A stretch of 64,000 nucleotides of DNA, from the NCBI GenBank assembly GCA_028277225.1, contig JANQHB010000069.1:62001-126000 (forward strand), given 5' to 3'. Below, piece after piece: positions 37,057-46,169 of this stretch. This DNA comes from Chlorobium sp. GTDB lineage: Bacteria; Bacteroidota; Chlorobiia; Chlorobiales; Chlorobiaceae. Every line of letters starts with the position of its first letter. Position 1 is the first letter of the stretch. A model generated the notes under the pieces. The model was not told the DNA's origin, searched no databases, and was given only the letters and a program-made list of their open reading frames with translations. Position numbers and translations under genes: made by a program.

Positions 37057-38152
37057 ATGTTTGAAGCAGAGAAAGAACGCCTGCACGAAATCCGCCAGCG
37101 CATAGAACAGTTACGGGGGTATCTTTGACGTTGACGAACGTCTGCAGAAAACAGGGGAGCTCGAGCAGGTAACCGCCGAAGAGAACTTCTGGGACAACCA
37201 GCAGGAAGCACAGAAGATACTTGCTGAAATAAGCGAGCACAAGATCTGGACGGAAGGATTCCGCAAGATTGAAGGCGAAAGCACCGAACTCGAAGAAGAA
37301 CTGGCAATTGCCGAGGAACTGGATGATGAAACCCTTGCAGAAGGCATCGACTCGCGACTCGATGCCATAGAACAGGAGATCGCAGCAATCGAGTTCCGTA
37401 ACATGCTCTCGGGCAAGGACGATTCGGGCAACGCACTGATAACCATACATGCCGGAGCGGGGGGCACGGAGGCGCAGGACTGGGCTGAAATGCTCTACAG
37501 AATGTACATGCGCTGGGCAGAGCGTAAAGGATTCAAGGTTTACACCGACGACTACCAGGAAGGCGAGGGTGCAGGTATCAAAACGGCTACACTCGAAATA
37601 CAAGGCCCGTATTCATACGGCTATCTGAAAGCAGAAAACGGCGTGCACCGTCTCGTCCGGGTATCGCCGTTCGATTCTAACGCCCGTCGCCACACATCCT
37701 TTGCAAGCGTCTTCACCTATCCGGAAGCGCCGCCCGACGCCGAAATCGACATCCGCAAGGAAGACCTGGAACTCTCGACGTTCCGGAGCGGTGGAAAGGG
37801 AGGACAGAACGTCAACAAGGTCGAGACCGCCGTACGCATCAAGCATGTTCCTTCAGGCATCGTCGTATCCTGCCAGCAGGAACGTTCGCAGTTCCAGAAC
37901 AGGGAACGCGCGATGAAAATGCTCCGCGCCCAGCTCTACCAGAAACAGCGCGAAGAAGAAGAGGTACGCAAACAGGAAGTGGAGGGCAAGAAAAAGAAAA
38001 TCGAGTGGGGCAGCCAGATCCGAAGCTACGTCATGGACGACCGGAGGATCAAGGACCATCGCACGAACCACGAACGGCATGATATAGAAACCGTGCTTGA
38101 CGGCGATATCGACGATTTTATGGAAAAGTATCTGTCGGAATTCAGCAATTGA
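37057..38152 (+). CDS. prfB: Peptide chain release factor 2 with programmed +1 frameshift
   Basis: Translation starts at the ATG at 37057 and reads 23 codons (ending RGYL) to an in-frame TGA at 37126-37128. Shifting +1 at CTT continues as DVDERLQK and runs to 38152. The product has the RF2 anticodon-like SPF tripeptide (VRVSPFDSN) and the catalytic GGQ in GGKGGQNVNK. RF2 ends translation at UGA and UAA. The in-frame UGA makes synthesis self-limiting, since low RF2 favours frameshifting. Annotating only 37403-38152 would drop the N-terminal third. Confidence 0.96.
37114..37129 (+). promoter_or_regulatory. RF2 programmed +1 frameshift site
   Basis: The sequence CGGGGGTATCTTTGAC combines a Shine-Dalgarno-like GGGGG three bases before the slippery CTT and the TGA stop followed by C. 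It matches the classical E. coli prfB site in all functional elements. Spacing between the internal ribosome-binding sequence and CTT is canonical. Confidence 0.95.
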
Positions 38153-38204
38153 AGCACGTAACACATTCATTGACGTGCCCTGACATTTAAAATCACAGTT
38201 GACA

Positions 38205-39026
38205 ATGGCACACTCTCCACTCAGGTTCGGCATCATCACCGATATCCATTATGGGAACGGCGACCGGGAGGCTTTACGCACAGATCTGCACGACTGTTTT
38301 TCCTTCTGGGAAAAGAACAACACCGCGTTTGCCGTCCAGTTGGGGGACCTCATCGACGGCAAGGGGCTCGAAGCTGTCAACAACCTGAAAGACGTGGTAT
38401 CGGTCCTGGACGAGTACCAGGGACAACTCTACCATGTCACAGGCAACCATTGCCTCGGCGCACCGCTCAACCGCTACCTCACCGAAACCGGCATTGAATC
38501 ACCTTTCTACACATTCTATTTTGGCGGCATCTGCTTTATCGTGCTGAACGGGATGGATATCAATCCCGAATCTCATCCGCTTCTGCATTCCGACAGAAAG
38601 AGAAAAAAACTACAGGAAGAAGACCCCTGGGCAAGCCTCTATTGCGGAGCTCTGGGCGAACGGCAGATTCACTGGCTTGAGCAGCAGCTCGAATCCGCAC
38701 ACGAATTGGAGGAAAAGGTTATCATATTCTGCCATTTTCCGCTGCTCAAGGAAACATCCGACCGGGCGCATGGGCTCTTGTGGAACCATGACGAAGTAAC
38801 CGGCATCCTCCGCCGCTACAGCAACATTATCGCCTGCTTCACCGGGCATTATCACCGCGGCGCCTATTTCGAGCAATACGGCATTCACTTCATGTCCATG
38901 CCGCCCTTCATCAAGCGAAACGAACCGCCGCACTATTCATGCGGGATGATCGAAGTCGATGAAGATCTGTTGAGGGTTTATGATCAGAACCTTACGGTAT
39001 CGCATGAACTCCCGATCACTGTGTAA
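38205..39026 (+). CDS. Calcineurin-like metallophosphoesterase
   Basis: From the ATG at 38205 the 273-aa protein shows the metallophosphoesterase series: TDIHYG (D-x-H), QLGDLIDG (GD), TGNHC (GNH), FCHFPL and TGHYHRG (GHxH). The family binds two metal ions and cleaves phosphomono- or diesters; the layout recalls ADP-ribose/CDP-alcohol type enzymes but the substrate is not clear. A TTG two codons upstream is an alternative start. It lies 50 bases after prfB and 25 bases before the peptidase gene. Confidence 0.88.
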   Translation: MAHSPLRFGIITDIHYGNGDREALRTDLHDCFSFWEKNNTAFAVQLGDLIDGKGLEAVNNLKDVVSVLDEYQGQLYHVTGNHCLGAPLNRYLTETGIESPFYTFYFGGICFIVLNGMDINPESHPLLHSDRKRKKLQEEDPWASLYCGALGERQIHWLEQQLESAHELEEKVIIFCHFPLLKETSDRAHGLLWNHDEVTGILRRYSNIIACFTGHYHRGAYFEQYGIHFMSMPPFIKRNEPPHYSCGMIEVDEDLLRVYDQNLTVSHELPITV

Positions 39027-39053
39027 GGCCGGCATGCAAAAAACCGATACGAC

Positions 39054-39911
39054 ATGACACAAAGAGCATTCCTCATCCCTCTCATTCTGCTCCTCTGCAT
39101 TGGCAGTTCAATGCCCTCGGAAGCCTCCGAACGTCCCTCACCGGATTTCATGCTTGACGCAACAGCCAAAGTACAGGGAGAGTTCTTTATTGCAACGGTA
39201 TCGGGCATAACCTCCGCTCCCGACCTGTGGTTCAAGGAGGAAAATTTTACCATGTTCCGTCAGAAAAATGGCAGCTACAGGGCTCTCGTCCCTGTTGAAA
39301 ACATGACCAGCCCCGGCAGCTACGCATTTCTGGTAAAAAAAGAAAAGTGGGAAGAGAAGGTCCCGGTTACGGTTGCATCGAACAACCTGCCGGTCCAGAA
39401 AATCTGGCTCGACAAGAAAACCAACAGCCTGAAAGCGACAAAGGAGGAAAAAGCGCAGGTGAAAGCGGCATTGCGTACCCTCAGCGACACCAAACTCTGG
39501 TCGGGCCCCTTCATCTACCCCTCCAACGGCAGAAAATCAAGCCCCTTCGGCGTCAAACGCTCCTACAATGGCGCACCTGTTTCGAGCTATCATAAAGGTC
39601 TCGACATTGCAGTTCCTCAAGGAACCCCGGTCAAAAGCCCCGCGAAGGGAAAAGTCGTTCTCACCGGCTACGAATCGAACCGCTTCCACGTCCACGGCAA
39701 CACAGTTGTCGTCGACCACGGCCATGGACTCACCTCAATCTACATGCACCTGCATACGATCAGCGTCAACGAAGGTGATATGCTCGAAAAAGGCGACACG
39801 CTCGGCACCGTCGGCAGCACCGGCATCTCCACCGGCCCGCACCTCCACTGGGGAACCTACCTCTATGGAACCAGCGTCGATCCCGAGTTGCTGGTGAGAA
39901 ACGAATACTGA
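39054..39911 (+). CDS. M23-family peptidoglycan endopeptidase (LytM domain)
   Basis: The 285-aa protein has an N-terminal signal peptide (residues about 1-24), a beta-rich middle domain, and a C-terminal LytM domain. Zinc-binding elements are visible: HKGLDIAV (H-x3-D), then DHGHG and HLHW near the C-terminus. Such exported enzymes cut peptide cross-links in the wall. No coiled coil is present, so it is not an EnvC/NlpD-type activator. It lies 27 bases downstream of the phosphoesterase gene. Confidence 0.9.
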   Translation: MTQRAFLIPLILLLCIGSSMPSEASERPSPDFMLDATAKVQGEFFIATVSGITSAPDLWFKEENFTMFRQKNGSYRALVPVENMTSPGSYAFLVKKEKWEEKVPVTVASNNLPVQKIWLDKKTNSLKATKEEKAQVKAALRTLSDTKLWSGPFIYPSNGRKSSPFGVKRSYNGAPVSSYHKGLDIAVPQGTPVKSPAKGKVVLTGYESNRFHVHGNTVVVDHGHGLTSIYMHLHTISVNEGDMLEKGDTLGTVGSTGISTGPHLHWGTYLYGTSVDPELLVRNEY

Positions 39912-39927
39912 AGAAAAAAAATATCCT

Positions 39928-40353
39928 TCAGGGCCGAAAAGGATCGACAATAGTTAATCCATGTATTTTCTGATGATGATGCAGGTCTTCAGAATAAAGA
40001 ATGTCACAATCCGCTTGCAGGGCAGCAGCGATAATCAGCGAATCATACAAACTGTACCCCCAACGCTCCATGATATCAAGTGCCGATCTGTAGAGGTCGA
40101 TGCTCATAAAAACCCTGCAAAGCCCTGAAAGAACCGTGTCGAGATATTTCCGGCTATCATGCAGTGACATTGGAACAGCAAATTTTTTTATCGCAACATT
40201 GATGAATTCCTGAATGACCTGTGAACTGATCAGTCCCTTGCCGTCATAGAGAGCAGCTTTGATCAAACGGACAGCTTCGGCCTGTTTCGCAGGAACTGAA
40301 GGATCAAACGAATAAACCAGAACATTGGTATCAAGGAAATACTTACCGCTCAT
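39928..40353 (-). CDS. PIN-domain toxin (VapC-like)
   Basis: The 141-aa protein starts with the PIN signature YFLDTNVLVY (first catalytic Asp) and later has SLYDSLIIAAALQADCDILYSEDL, which holds the conserved acidic residues. PIN toxins are Mg2+-dependent RNases. Its start overlaps the end of the small upstream gene by 11 bases, the usual antitoxin-toxin arrangement. Confidence 0.87.
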   Translation of the reverse strand: MSGKYFLDTNVLVYSFDPSVPAKQAEAVRLIKAALYDGKGLISSQVIQEFINVAIKKFAVPMSLHDSRKYLDTVLSGLCRVFMSIDLYRSALDIMERWGYSLYDSLIIAAALQADCDILYSEDLHHHQKIHGLTIVDPFRP

Positions 40354-40564
40354 TCATCTCCTCCCTGGTGAACTTTTTGCCTGCCTGAACATAGCTCATC
40401 GAGTGCATCAGGTCATCAAAATTCCGTGCTCTTGCTTCTGCGCTGACATAGCTTTCAAGCCATTTCCGGAAAGAGGCGTTCAGGGTGGTATGTTCTCGTA
40501 GCGCTTTCTCCCTTGCTTTCCTTATCAGCTCCTCATCAGCACTCAAGGTTATATTCTTCAACAT
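40343..40564 (-). CDS. Antitoxin paired with the PIN toxin
   Basis: From the ATG at 40564 the 73-aa protein begins MLKNITLSADEELIRKARE, a ribbon-helix-helix-like N-terminus with the conserved LSAD(E) and alpha-helical A-R-E-K region, followed by a charged C-terminal tail. This is the layout of small antitoxins that bind DNA and neutralise a PIN toxin. It overlaps the toxin gene by 11 bases. An upstream in-frame extension to 40603 has no better start. Confidence 0.78.
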   Translation of the reverse strand: MLKNITLSADEELIRKAREKALREHTTLNASFRKWLESYVSAEARARNFDDLMHSMSYVQAGKKFTREEMNER

Positions 40565-40754
40565 AATCGGTTTGGCATTTAATTTAGTGCAATACGTGTA
40601 CACTGGTATCGTGTTTAATATAAAGAGAAATGAATGTGTTCAGGAAATAATTCCGTAATGAAGCTTTATCCAGAGCTCTTCAATCAATGCGGAATTACTG
40701 GTAAAAAAAGAGCTTTAAGGCCGGATGGCTGAAGATGGCAATTCAAGGGAATGA

Positions 40755-41138
40755 TCAATCCTGCATCTCCTTGAGTCGTTCCCTGACGATTTTCTGAACA
40801 AGAGATACCGGCAGCGGCTTTTTTGGGTCAAACCGGATCGTCCCCTTAGCAGTTATATAATCGATCAGCTCTCCGGCAAACATGCCCAGCACATCCGGGC
40901 TCATAGGATAGAAACCGCAATGGTTTTTGAAGGCAGCATAACAAACGAGCGGTTTACCCCTGACCTTGAATGCAGGAACACCATAGCTGAAGCCTTCTTC
41001 AGCCTCCGGAACCGCTTTGCGTATCGCCACGCGAAGGTTCTCGAGTGCCTGGCGGTCTCCCTCGGATAGCGCTGCAAGATAGGCGTCAACATTTTTCCCG
41101 CCCTTGCCTTGTTTCGTTTTCAATTCATTTCCCATCAT
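40755..41138 (-). CDS. DUF1801 (YdhG-like) protein
   Basis: The 127-aa protein has the DUF1801 core: VDAYLAALSE, a helix LENLRVAIRKAVPEAEE, then YGVPAFKVRGKPLVCYAAFKNHCGFYP. Members are single-domain proteins of unclear role, sometimes called iron chaperone-like. The gene stands alone and has no partner that clarifies its function. Confidence 0.85.
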   Translation of the reverse strand: MMGNELKTKQGKGGKNVDAYLAALSEGDRQALENLRVAIRKAVPEAEEGFSYGVPAFKVRGKPLVCYAAFKNHCGFYPMSPDVLGMFAGELIDYITAKGTIRFDPKKPLPVSLVQKIVRERLKEMQD

Positions 41139-41167
41139 GGAAAAGCTTTACTGGTGAGATGGCAATA

Positions 41168-42370
41168 TCATGATTGACCAGCGTTTTCAATCACGTCAAC
41201 CCCTATCGAATCCATAAACTCAACAACATCACGTAACTCCTTCTCCTTGTAGGCATATTTCTGACTGATTTCAAAAGGCGGATAACGCATTTTCATGAAA
41301 TATTTTATCAAATACCTGTAGAGAAACGAGGTACTGTTCAGACCAACATACATCCGCTCCAGAACGGCTCCTGATGAAATTTTCGGGTGATAGGCCGTTT
41401 GCCCAAGCAGGAGCAGCTTCTTATTCCTGCTTTCTGCAATCTCGATGCTTTTCAGGATGTATGCATTATACAGCAACGCGCAATCAGTATACTCATAATC
41501 CAGACCGATATATTTTGTGATCAGCGTATCGTTTGAATCCAGGAACAGGACCATACAGCGAAGAACACCATCTTTATCGAAGATTTGAAGAAAAAAACAG
41601 TTTTCCCCGAGCTTTGCTTTTATGGCATGAAAAAACTCCTCTTTCAACGGAATGAATTTATAGTCGCTCTTCTGATAAACAGTATCATACAGTGCATAAA
41701 AATCGCCTGAAAGATCCCTGTCAAATTCCAGCCTGAAATCCAGCTTTTCATCGACAATTGACCGTTGTATCCCTTTGATCCTGTTCCTCTGCTTACTCTT
41801 CAATTTACTCAATGAAAAAAAGGACCCGCTTATGAGAGGGAAATAAGCGTTTGGCGGCGATTCGAAGAACTGATACTCCATGAATGACTTTTGCATATAA
41901 TCAAGCCGTGAGCGGGTCACGTCTTTCAGCAAAAGAATTTTACAGCGCAATGCTTTTGACTTTGCAACGACCTCCTCTTTAATCCGGGAAATAATCCAGG
42001 CTTTCTGGCATTCGGGTAAATTTCTTCTTATCCCGATATAGTCTTTATTGTTGGTCAGGGGAATTCCCAGGCAAAAGATTCTCGTGGACAGAAAACGGGA
42101 ATACAATTTTCTTATCCAGTCCAGGCTTTTGTTGATCCAGACAAAATCTGTCTCAAGCAGCGATATGGAGTAGGTAAACGAAGGGATGATCGCAAGCACT
42201 TCATCGTCTTCTGATACGCAAAGATAGTGATGCCTTACATCCTTGAGTCTTGCTTCCTCGATTGCTTTATGAAACTCATAACTGTTGTAGATATCTTCAT
42301 CGCCATAGATATTCACCCAATCATCTTTTTCTATCAGGCCAATTGAATTTTTCCATTCAATCGTAAGCAT
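41168..42370 (-). CDS. GNAT-fold acyltransferase of the BioF2/FemX type
   Basis: The 400-aa protein has the length and layout of double-GNAT proteins (BioF2-like, PF13480 type). It shows an early NSYEFHKAIEEA, a basic KSKQRNRIKGIQRS linker near the middle, and a C-terminal GNAT half with FLQIFDKDGVLRCMVLFLDSND. Relatives transfer acyl or aminoacyl groups in lipid, polysaccharide or wall assembly. The substrate is unknown. The sequence is somewhat AT-richer than its neighbours. It stands alone between DUF1801 and DUF169 genes. Confidence 0.7.
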   Translation of the reverse strand: MLTIEWKNSIGLIEKDDWVNIYGDEDIYNSYEFHKAIEEARLKDVRHHYLCVSEDDEVLAIIPSFTYSISLLETDFVWINKSLDWIRKLYSRFLSTRIFCLGIPLTNNKDYIGIRRNLPECQKAWIISRIKEEVVAKSKALRCKILLLKDVTRSRLDYMQKSFMEYQFFESPPNAYFPLISGSFFSLSKLKSKQRNRIKGIQRSIVDEKLDFRLEFDRDLSGDFYALYDTVYQKSDYKFIPLKEEFFHAIKAKLGENCFFLQIFDKDGVLRCMVLFLDSNDTLITKYIGLDYEYTDCALLYNAYILKSIEIAESRNKKLLLLGQTAYHPKISSGAVLERMYVGLNSTSFLYRYLIKYFMKMRYPPFEISQKYAYKEKELRDVVEFMDSIGVDVIENAGQS

Positions 42371-42499
42371 AGCTGATTGCTTTTTTATCGTTGCAGCACA
42401 AACAGTCCTTCCGAAACCATACTCCTGAATAAGGCATAAAAAATCGTTCCGTATGCGAAGCTACAGCACTGAAACGGTTATCACAAAACCAGCCGCCTC

Positions 42500-43240
42500 T
42501 CAGTGTTCGTGAAACACGGTATGCCTGTGCATGCTCGATGTCCGGCATATCCGCGGAAGATTCCGGACTGCAACAGCGAGTTTGTCATAAGGAAAGACAA
42601 CCATCAGTTCATCGGGCGCAAGGTCAAGACCGGTATTGCCGCCGGTATCGCCAAGCGTGAAGGTCGGTTTTCCGGTTTTGAGTACGTAACTCGAAACCAT
42701 CTCGCAGGTCGAGCCCCCCGCGATCCCCTGGACCAGTTCGCCGCTATCGAAACCGTAAGCCCTGAGAATATGCTGGCCCTGATAAGGTTTGCAGACAATC
42801 AGCACAACATCCGGACGCAGCTCATCATCATTCATCGCTTCAAGAGGCCCGACGATCTCTGCTTTGAACTCTCCGTCTTCAAAAGGCAGGGTCGATGACA
42901 GGGCACAGCGAAGAGCGTCCATGTTTCCGAAAAGTTTTCCGTCACCGATCATGAATTTCTCGGCCGCTTCGAGCGGCATTGGACTTCCGAAACCCGCAGA
43001 GATGGCTCCGCCGCCGCAGATCTGCTGCTCTTTGGTTGTGTAAAAAGGCCCCGCACCCCTGAGGCAGTCACCCCACATGGCGCAGAGAAACGATCTCGGC
43101 CCGGCCTCTTCTGAAGATGCCCCGAACTTCCTGACGCCTTCCGGGACATCACTTTCCGAGGCGATGAATTTGACTGCAATCGGATGATAGGAAAGGCCTT
43201 CACTCTCGACTAATCTTTGCGACAATTCTTCAGGTTTCAC
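42500..43240 (-). CDS. DUF169 protein
   Basis: The 246-aa protein begins with a GTG (MKPEELSQRL) and shows the DUF169 pattern: an N-terminal PIAVKF, a Cys-containing FLCAMWGDCLRGAG, a GGGAISAGFG glycine-rich loop, and YQGQHILRAYGF, with GGSTCEM later. The Cys residues could bind metal or a cofactor. DUF169 proteins often accompany redox or cofactor genes; here a radical SAM gene lies 480 bases upstream on the same strand. Function unknown. Confidence 0.85.
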   Translation of the reverse strand: MKPEELSQRLVESEGLSYHPIAVKFIASESDVPEGVRKFGASSEEAGPRSFLCAMWGDCLRGAGPFYTTKEQQICGGGAISAGFGSPMPLEAAEKFMIGDGKLFGNMDALRCALSSTLPFEDGEFKAEIVGPLEAMNDDELRPDVVLIVCKPYQGQHILRAYGFDSGELVQGIAGGSTCEMVSSYVLKTGKPTFTLGDTGGNTGLDLAPDELMVVFPYDKLAVAVRNLPRICRTSSMHRHTVFHEH

Positions 43241-43356
43241 GGCAGAGTATTGATTAAGAAGTTTTTAGCCGGATAGTCAGATGACCCGTTTGCTTGATTG
43301 CTGTTTTGTCTACAAACTTTGTGCTCATCCTGTTTGTTCGATGGGCTCACCTGTGC

Positions 43357-43704
43357 CTATAACCGCTTTGCATAGATCATGATTTTTGTCACTGCAACGG
43401 CAAGACTCACGCTTATGGGCGCCACAACCAGAAGAAGAGACATCACGTCCGCACTCTCTTCTGTAAAAGGTATGAAGAAGCATAAAACCCCGGCAAGAAG
43501 GATAGGAACCGACCATAGCACCATCTGTTTTCCGCCATAGACATTCAGGGCAAACCAGTTTTCCTCCGACTCGAATGATTTCCTGATACGAACCCCGTAC
43601 AGTCTGTTCATCTTCACCTTTCGCAGTATCAGCGGTATGCTGAACGCTATGATCAAAAGCGCAGTGCCGATATTGCTCAACCCGAGTATGATATTGGGCG
43701 CCAT
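43357..43704 (-). CDS. SdpI-family membrane protein
   Basis: The 115-aa protein has three transmembrane segments (about 8-27, 62-80, 88-108). The short loop KMNRLYGVRIRKSFESEENWFALN between the first two matches the SdpI C-terminal motif. SdpI of Bacillus confers immunity to the SDP toxin, but small orphan SdpI-like proteins are widespread and uncharacterised. No toxin gene is seen next to it. It lies 18 bases after the radical SAM gene stop, so they may be cotranscribed. Confidence 0.82.
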   Translation of the reverse strand: MAPNIILGLSNIGTALLIIAFSIPLILRKVKMNRLYGVRIRKSFESEENWFALNVYGGKQMVLWSVPILLAGVLCFFIPFTEESADVMSLLLVVAPISVSLAVAVTKIMIYAKRL

Positions 43705-43722
43705 ATTCTCAACCGGTTTCTA

Positions 43723-44721
43723 TCAGCTTCTGTTGTAATACCGTGAAGGACCGCTCCAGACATCCCAGTCGCTTTCCTGATACAGTGTCCTGCAGTGGCC
43801 TGCTGTTCCTCCCCTTCCTTCTTCGGTCTTTTCCTCTACATCCCTCGGATTGGCTCCGACTTCCGCCCAGAAGAGATTGGCACCGGCGATCGCACCGAGC
43901 GTACACGGCTCGTGCGTGCAGTTACCCATCACCGTCCGGGACATTCCCAGCCTCGTAACGGCTACGATCTGGGCCATCCGCAGTTCACTGATAACACCGC
44001 GACTGGCCATTTCTGTTCCGGGTATGGGAATACGTCTGGCAGCACCGCTGAATGCAGGATTGAAGGATGCCGTAAACTCGATCATCTCCGCCAGTTCCTC
44101 GTTGGTGTGCTCCGGACCCACAGGCTCAACGCACGTCCCGACCTCGAGACCGGCTTCCAGAAAGTTGCGGATACTCTGTTTCCTCTTTTCAACCGAAAGC
44201 GTGCTGTCCGTCCCCTCCCGCAGCCGCAGGGCATGATAGACGCCAGCATAACCCGTGTCCTTGAGCCTCGTTGCATGCGCCGGCGACTGGTCGCCCACAT
44301 TGGCAACCAGGGTCGTTTCCGGCTTCAGGTTCTTTCGAATCTCTTCAGACACCTCGATAAACCGCTCAAACGGATACCCGGCTGTCGACATGACAAAAAC
44401 CGCATTCGCGCCATCATCCTCGAACTGCCGGGCATAAAAAACAGCCTCTTCGACAGACAGCTCCGTCGCTTCATGAAAAACATCGTTCACCATAGCAAAC
44501 GAGCAGAACAGGCAGTCACAGGTACAAGGTGCAAGGTTGAGTGCAAACTGGGCATGAACCTCCGCCTTTCCCCCGGAAAGCTCTTTAGAAATCCGGGCGG
44601 CTTCAGCCATGACCATGTATGTCTCGATAGAATCCGGCGGCATACCGAGCAGATAAACAAGCTCATCTCTGGACAGCACCTCACCGGACCGTATCTTCTT
44701 GAGAATTTCCTCAACGCGCAT
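43723..44721 (-). CDS. Radical SAM protein, BioB-like fold
   Basis: The 332-aa protein has the CxxxCxxC cluster motif in PCTCDCLFCSF (about 67-77) and a BATS-like C-terminal half (GHCRTLY, GAIAGANLFW), the layout of biotin-synthase-like enzymes. The motif binds the [4Fe-4S] cluster that reduces SAM. Two more Cys in GNCTHEPCT may be functional. No biotin genes are near. I considered BciD (BChl e C7 oxidation) because the host is probably a green sulfur bacterium, but no pigment genes adjoin it, so the substrate stays open. Confidence 0.8.
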   Translation of the reverse strand: MRVEEILKKIRSGEVLSRDELVYLLGMPPDSIETYMVMAEAARISKELSGGKAEVHAQFALNLAPCTCDCLFCSFAMVNDVFHEATELSVEEAVFYARQFEDDGANAVFVMSTAGYPFERFIEVSEEIRKNLKPETTLVANVGDQSPAHATRLKDTGYAGVYHALRLREGTDSTLSVEKRKQSIRNFLEAGLEVGTCVEPVGPEHTNEELAEMIEFTASFNPAFSGAARRIPIPGTEMASRGVISELRMAQIVAVTRLGMSRTVMGNCTHEPCTLGAIAGANLFWAEVGANPRDVEEKTEEGRGGTAGHCRTLYQESDWDVWSGPSRYYNRS

Positions 44722-44779
44722 TTTCTCTTATGGCTTACAGGATGTATTGAAAAACTGAACGATACCGCATACTCATCCA

Positions 44780-45095
44780 CTATTCCAAAATACGTAATAC
44801 CCGCATCTTACAAATAACAATCCAGCTTACAACCATCATCTCCTCCGCCCCTTTCTGAAGCCGGTACCTCGCCTTGTGAAACGAAACATCCAGCCCGTTA
44901 TCCGTCAGTTCCGACACGACCGGATCGATATACTCCGAACGTTTACCGTCAAACGTCACCAGAGGATAACCCCGTGCCTCTTTAGCCACACAGCACGATT
45001 CTTTCATCGAAAGAATATGCTGATCGCGGCTTACATGGTCGCTGTAGAGAAAAGGGTAATGCAAGCATAAGGCGAGATCGAAGGTGTTGTCTTTG
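44780..45095 (-). pseudogene. C-terminal remnant of a class I SAM methyltransferase
   Basis: The minus-strand frame reads SFKDNTFDLALCLHYPFLYSD (given here in part), then DGKRSEYIDPVVSEL and RYRLQKGAEEM. This is the post-motif-I half of a methyltransferase. The part that would hold the SAM-binding glycine loop is missing upstream, where the frame breaks down before the neighbouring GNAT gene. The C-terminus has drifted into VVSWIVICKMRV. A shorter, similar fragment lies at 46807-46951. The open frame from the internal GTG/ATG at 45064 is not expected to make an active enzyme. Confidence 0.6.
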
Positions 45096-45193
45096 AAGGA
45101 AAGCCCCGGTAACGAGATGCTTCTCTATCAACCCCATATCCGCTAAAATACCGACATCCATCCAGGGATGCTCATAAAGCGAATTGAATAACT

Positions 45194-45670
45194 CTAACCC
45201 TTTGCCAAATATCTGTATTTGACAAAACCATACCCGAGGTCCTGATCAGGCTCTGAACGTTCATGCGCAATAAAACCGTTGCTCTCATAGAAACGGTGGT
45301 TTCGATGAGCATAATCCGGGGTCTCAAGTGACCAATGTGAACTTTCCGGGTAGAGCCCCATCACTTCACGTAAAAGTCTGCTGCCGATTCCCTTTCCCAT
45401 ATAATCCTTGTGCAGAAAAATCCCGAAGAGCTCATAATAATCCACATGACCTTTCACGATACAGCCGCCGACAATGTTTCCGTTAAGAACACATTTAAAA
45501 TAATCGTGCATTCTCATCCACTCCTTGTGGGTTTCAATACTATCGTGACCCGGCGGGCCCTCCAGCCTGACGTTTGACGGCTTGAACTTCCTATCATCCT
45601 CAAATGCCGATATGGCAACCGCATGCAGCAGCCGGGCATCCGATTCCTTCGCTTTTTCAATCACCATCAT
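45194..45670 (-). CDS. GNAT-family N-acetyltransferase
   Basis: From the ATG at 45670 (a GTG at 45679 is possible) the product has 158 aa. The acetyl-CoA motif A appears as YELFGIFLHKDYMGKGIGSRLL and motif B as HRNHRFYESNGF, both typical of GNATs. The substrate is unknown. The gene directly follows the thioesterase-like gene, with which it overlaps or nearly abuts, so they probably share a transcript. Confidence 0.87.
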   Translation of the reverse strand: MMVIEKAKESDARLLHAVAISAFEDDRKFKPSNVRLEGPPGHDSIETHKEWMRMHDYFKCVLNGNIVGGCIVKGHVDYYELFGIFLHKDYMGKGIGSRLLREVMGLYPESSHWSLETPDYAHRNHRFYESNGFIAHERSEPDQDLGYGFVKYRYLAKG

Positions 45671-45678
45671 GTGTTGCA

Positions 45679-46104
45679 CTACCCGTTATCCATCTTTTTT
45701 TCGGCGACTTTCCTATCGAACTTCTCCCGGTTGATAACAAAACGCTCATGGCGTCCTTTTGAAATCAGACCGGCACTGTCATGAGCCTCTACAGCAAAAA
45801 CAAGTTTTCGGCCATCAACCTCGATCAGCTTGACTGTTCCCGTAACCTCGAGACCGGGCGGCGTTGCTGCTTCATGACTGATATCGATATGCGTTCCAAC
45901 AGTTTGCTCTTTCGGCCAGTCGAGATGGGGATTTACTGCCTTGATGCAGGTCCACTCCAAAAAACCAACCAGATAGCCTGTGGCAAAAACTTCCGGCATC
46001 GACACGAATTCTTCCGATTCGGGATAAAGGGACGGAACCGTTTTCGTCTTCGGCACGATGAATTTGTGTTCGAAAACAATACCGGGCTGTAACGTATCCT
46101 TCAT
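45679..46104 (-). CDS. Thioesterase-like hotdog protein (FlK type)
   Basis: The ATG is preceded by AAAGGAGGT at ideal spacing. The 141-aa protein resembles fluoroacetyl-CoA thioesterase-like hotdog proteins: LVGFLEWTCIKAV, GTHIDISHEAATPPGLEVTG and a late LISKGRHERFVI. The His in THIDISHEAAT is the likely catalytic or structural position. Members hydrolyse acyl-CoA or acyl-ACP thioesters. The physiological substrate is unknown. Confidence 0.82.
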   Translation of the reverse strand: MKDTLQPGIVFEHKFIVPKTKTVPSLYPESEEFVSMPEVFATGYLVGFLEWTCIKAVNPHLDWPKEQTVGTHIDISHEAATPPGLEVTGTVKLIEVDGRKLVFAVEAHDSAGLISKGRHERFVINREKFDRKVAEKKMDNG

Positions 46105-46169
46105 AAAAACCTCCTTTTGTGGCTTCAGGCAAAACCCGAAGGCATTGAAAACATGACGGCCATGTGTTT

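Noticed and set aside
43723..44721. BciD (bacteriochlorophyll e C7 oxidation)
   Set aside because: The radical SAM fold and length would fit, but no bacteriochlorophyll or carotenoid genes adjoin it and I cannot verify similarity.
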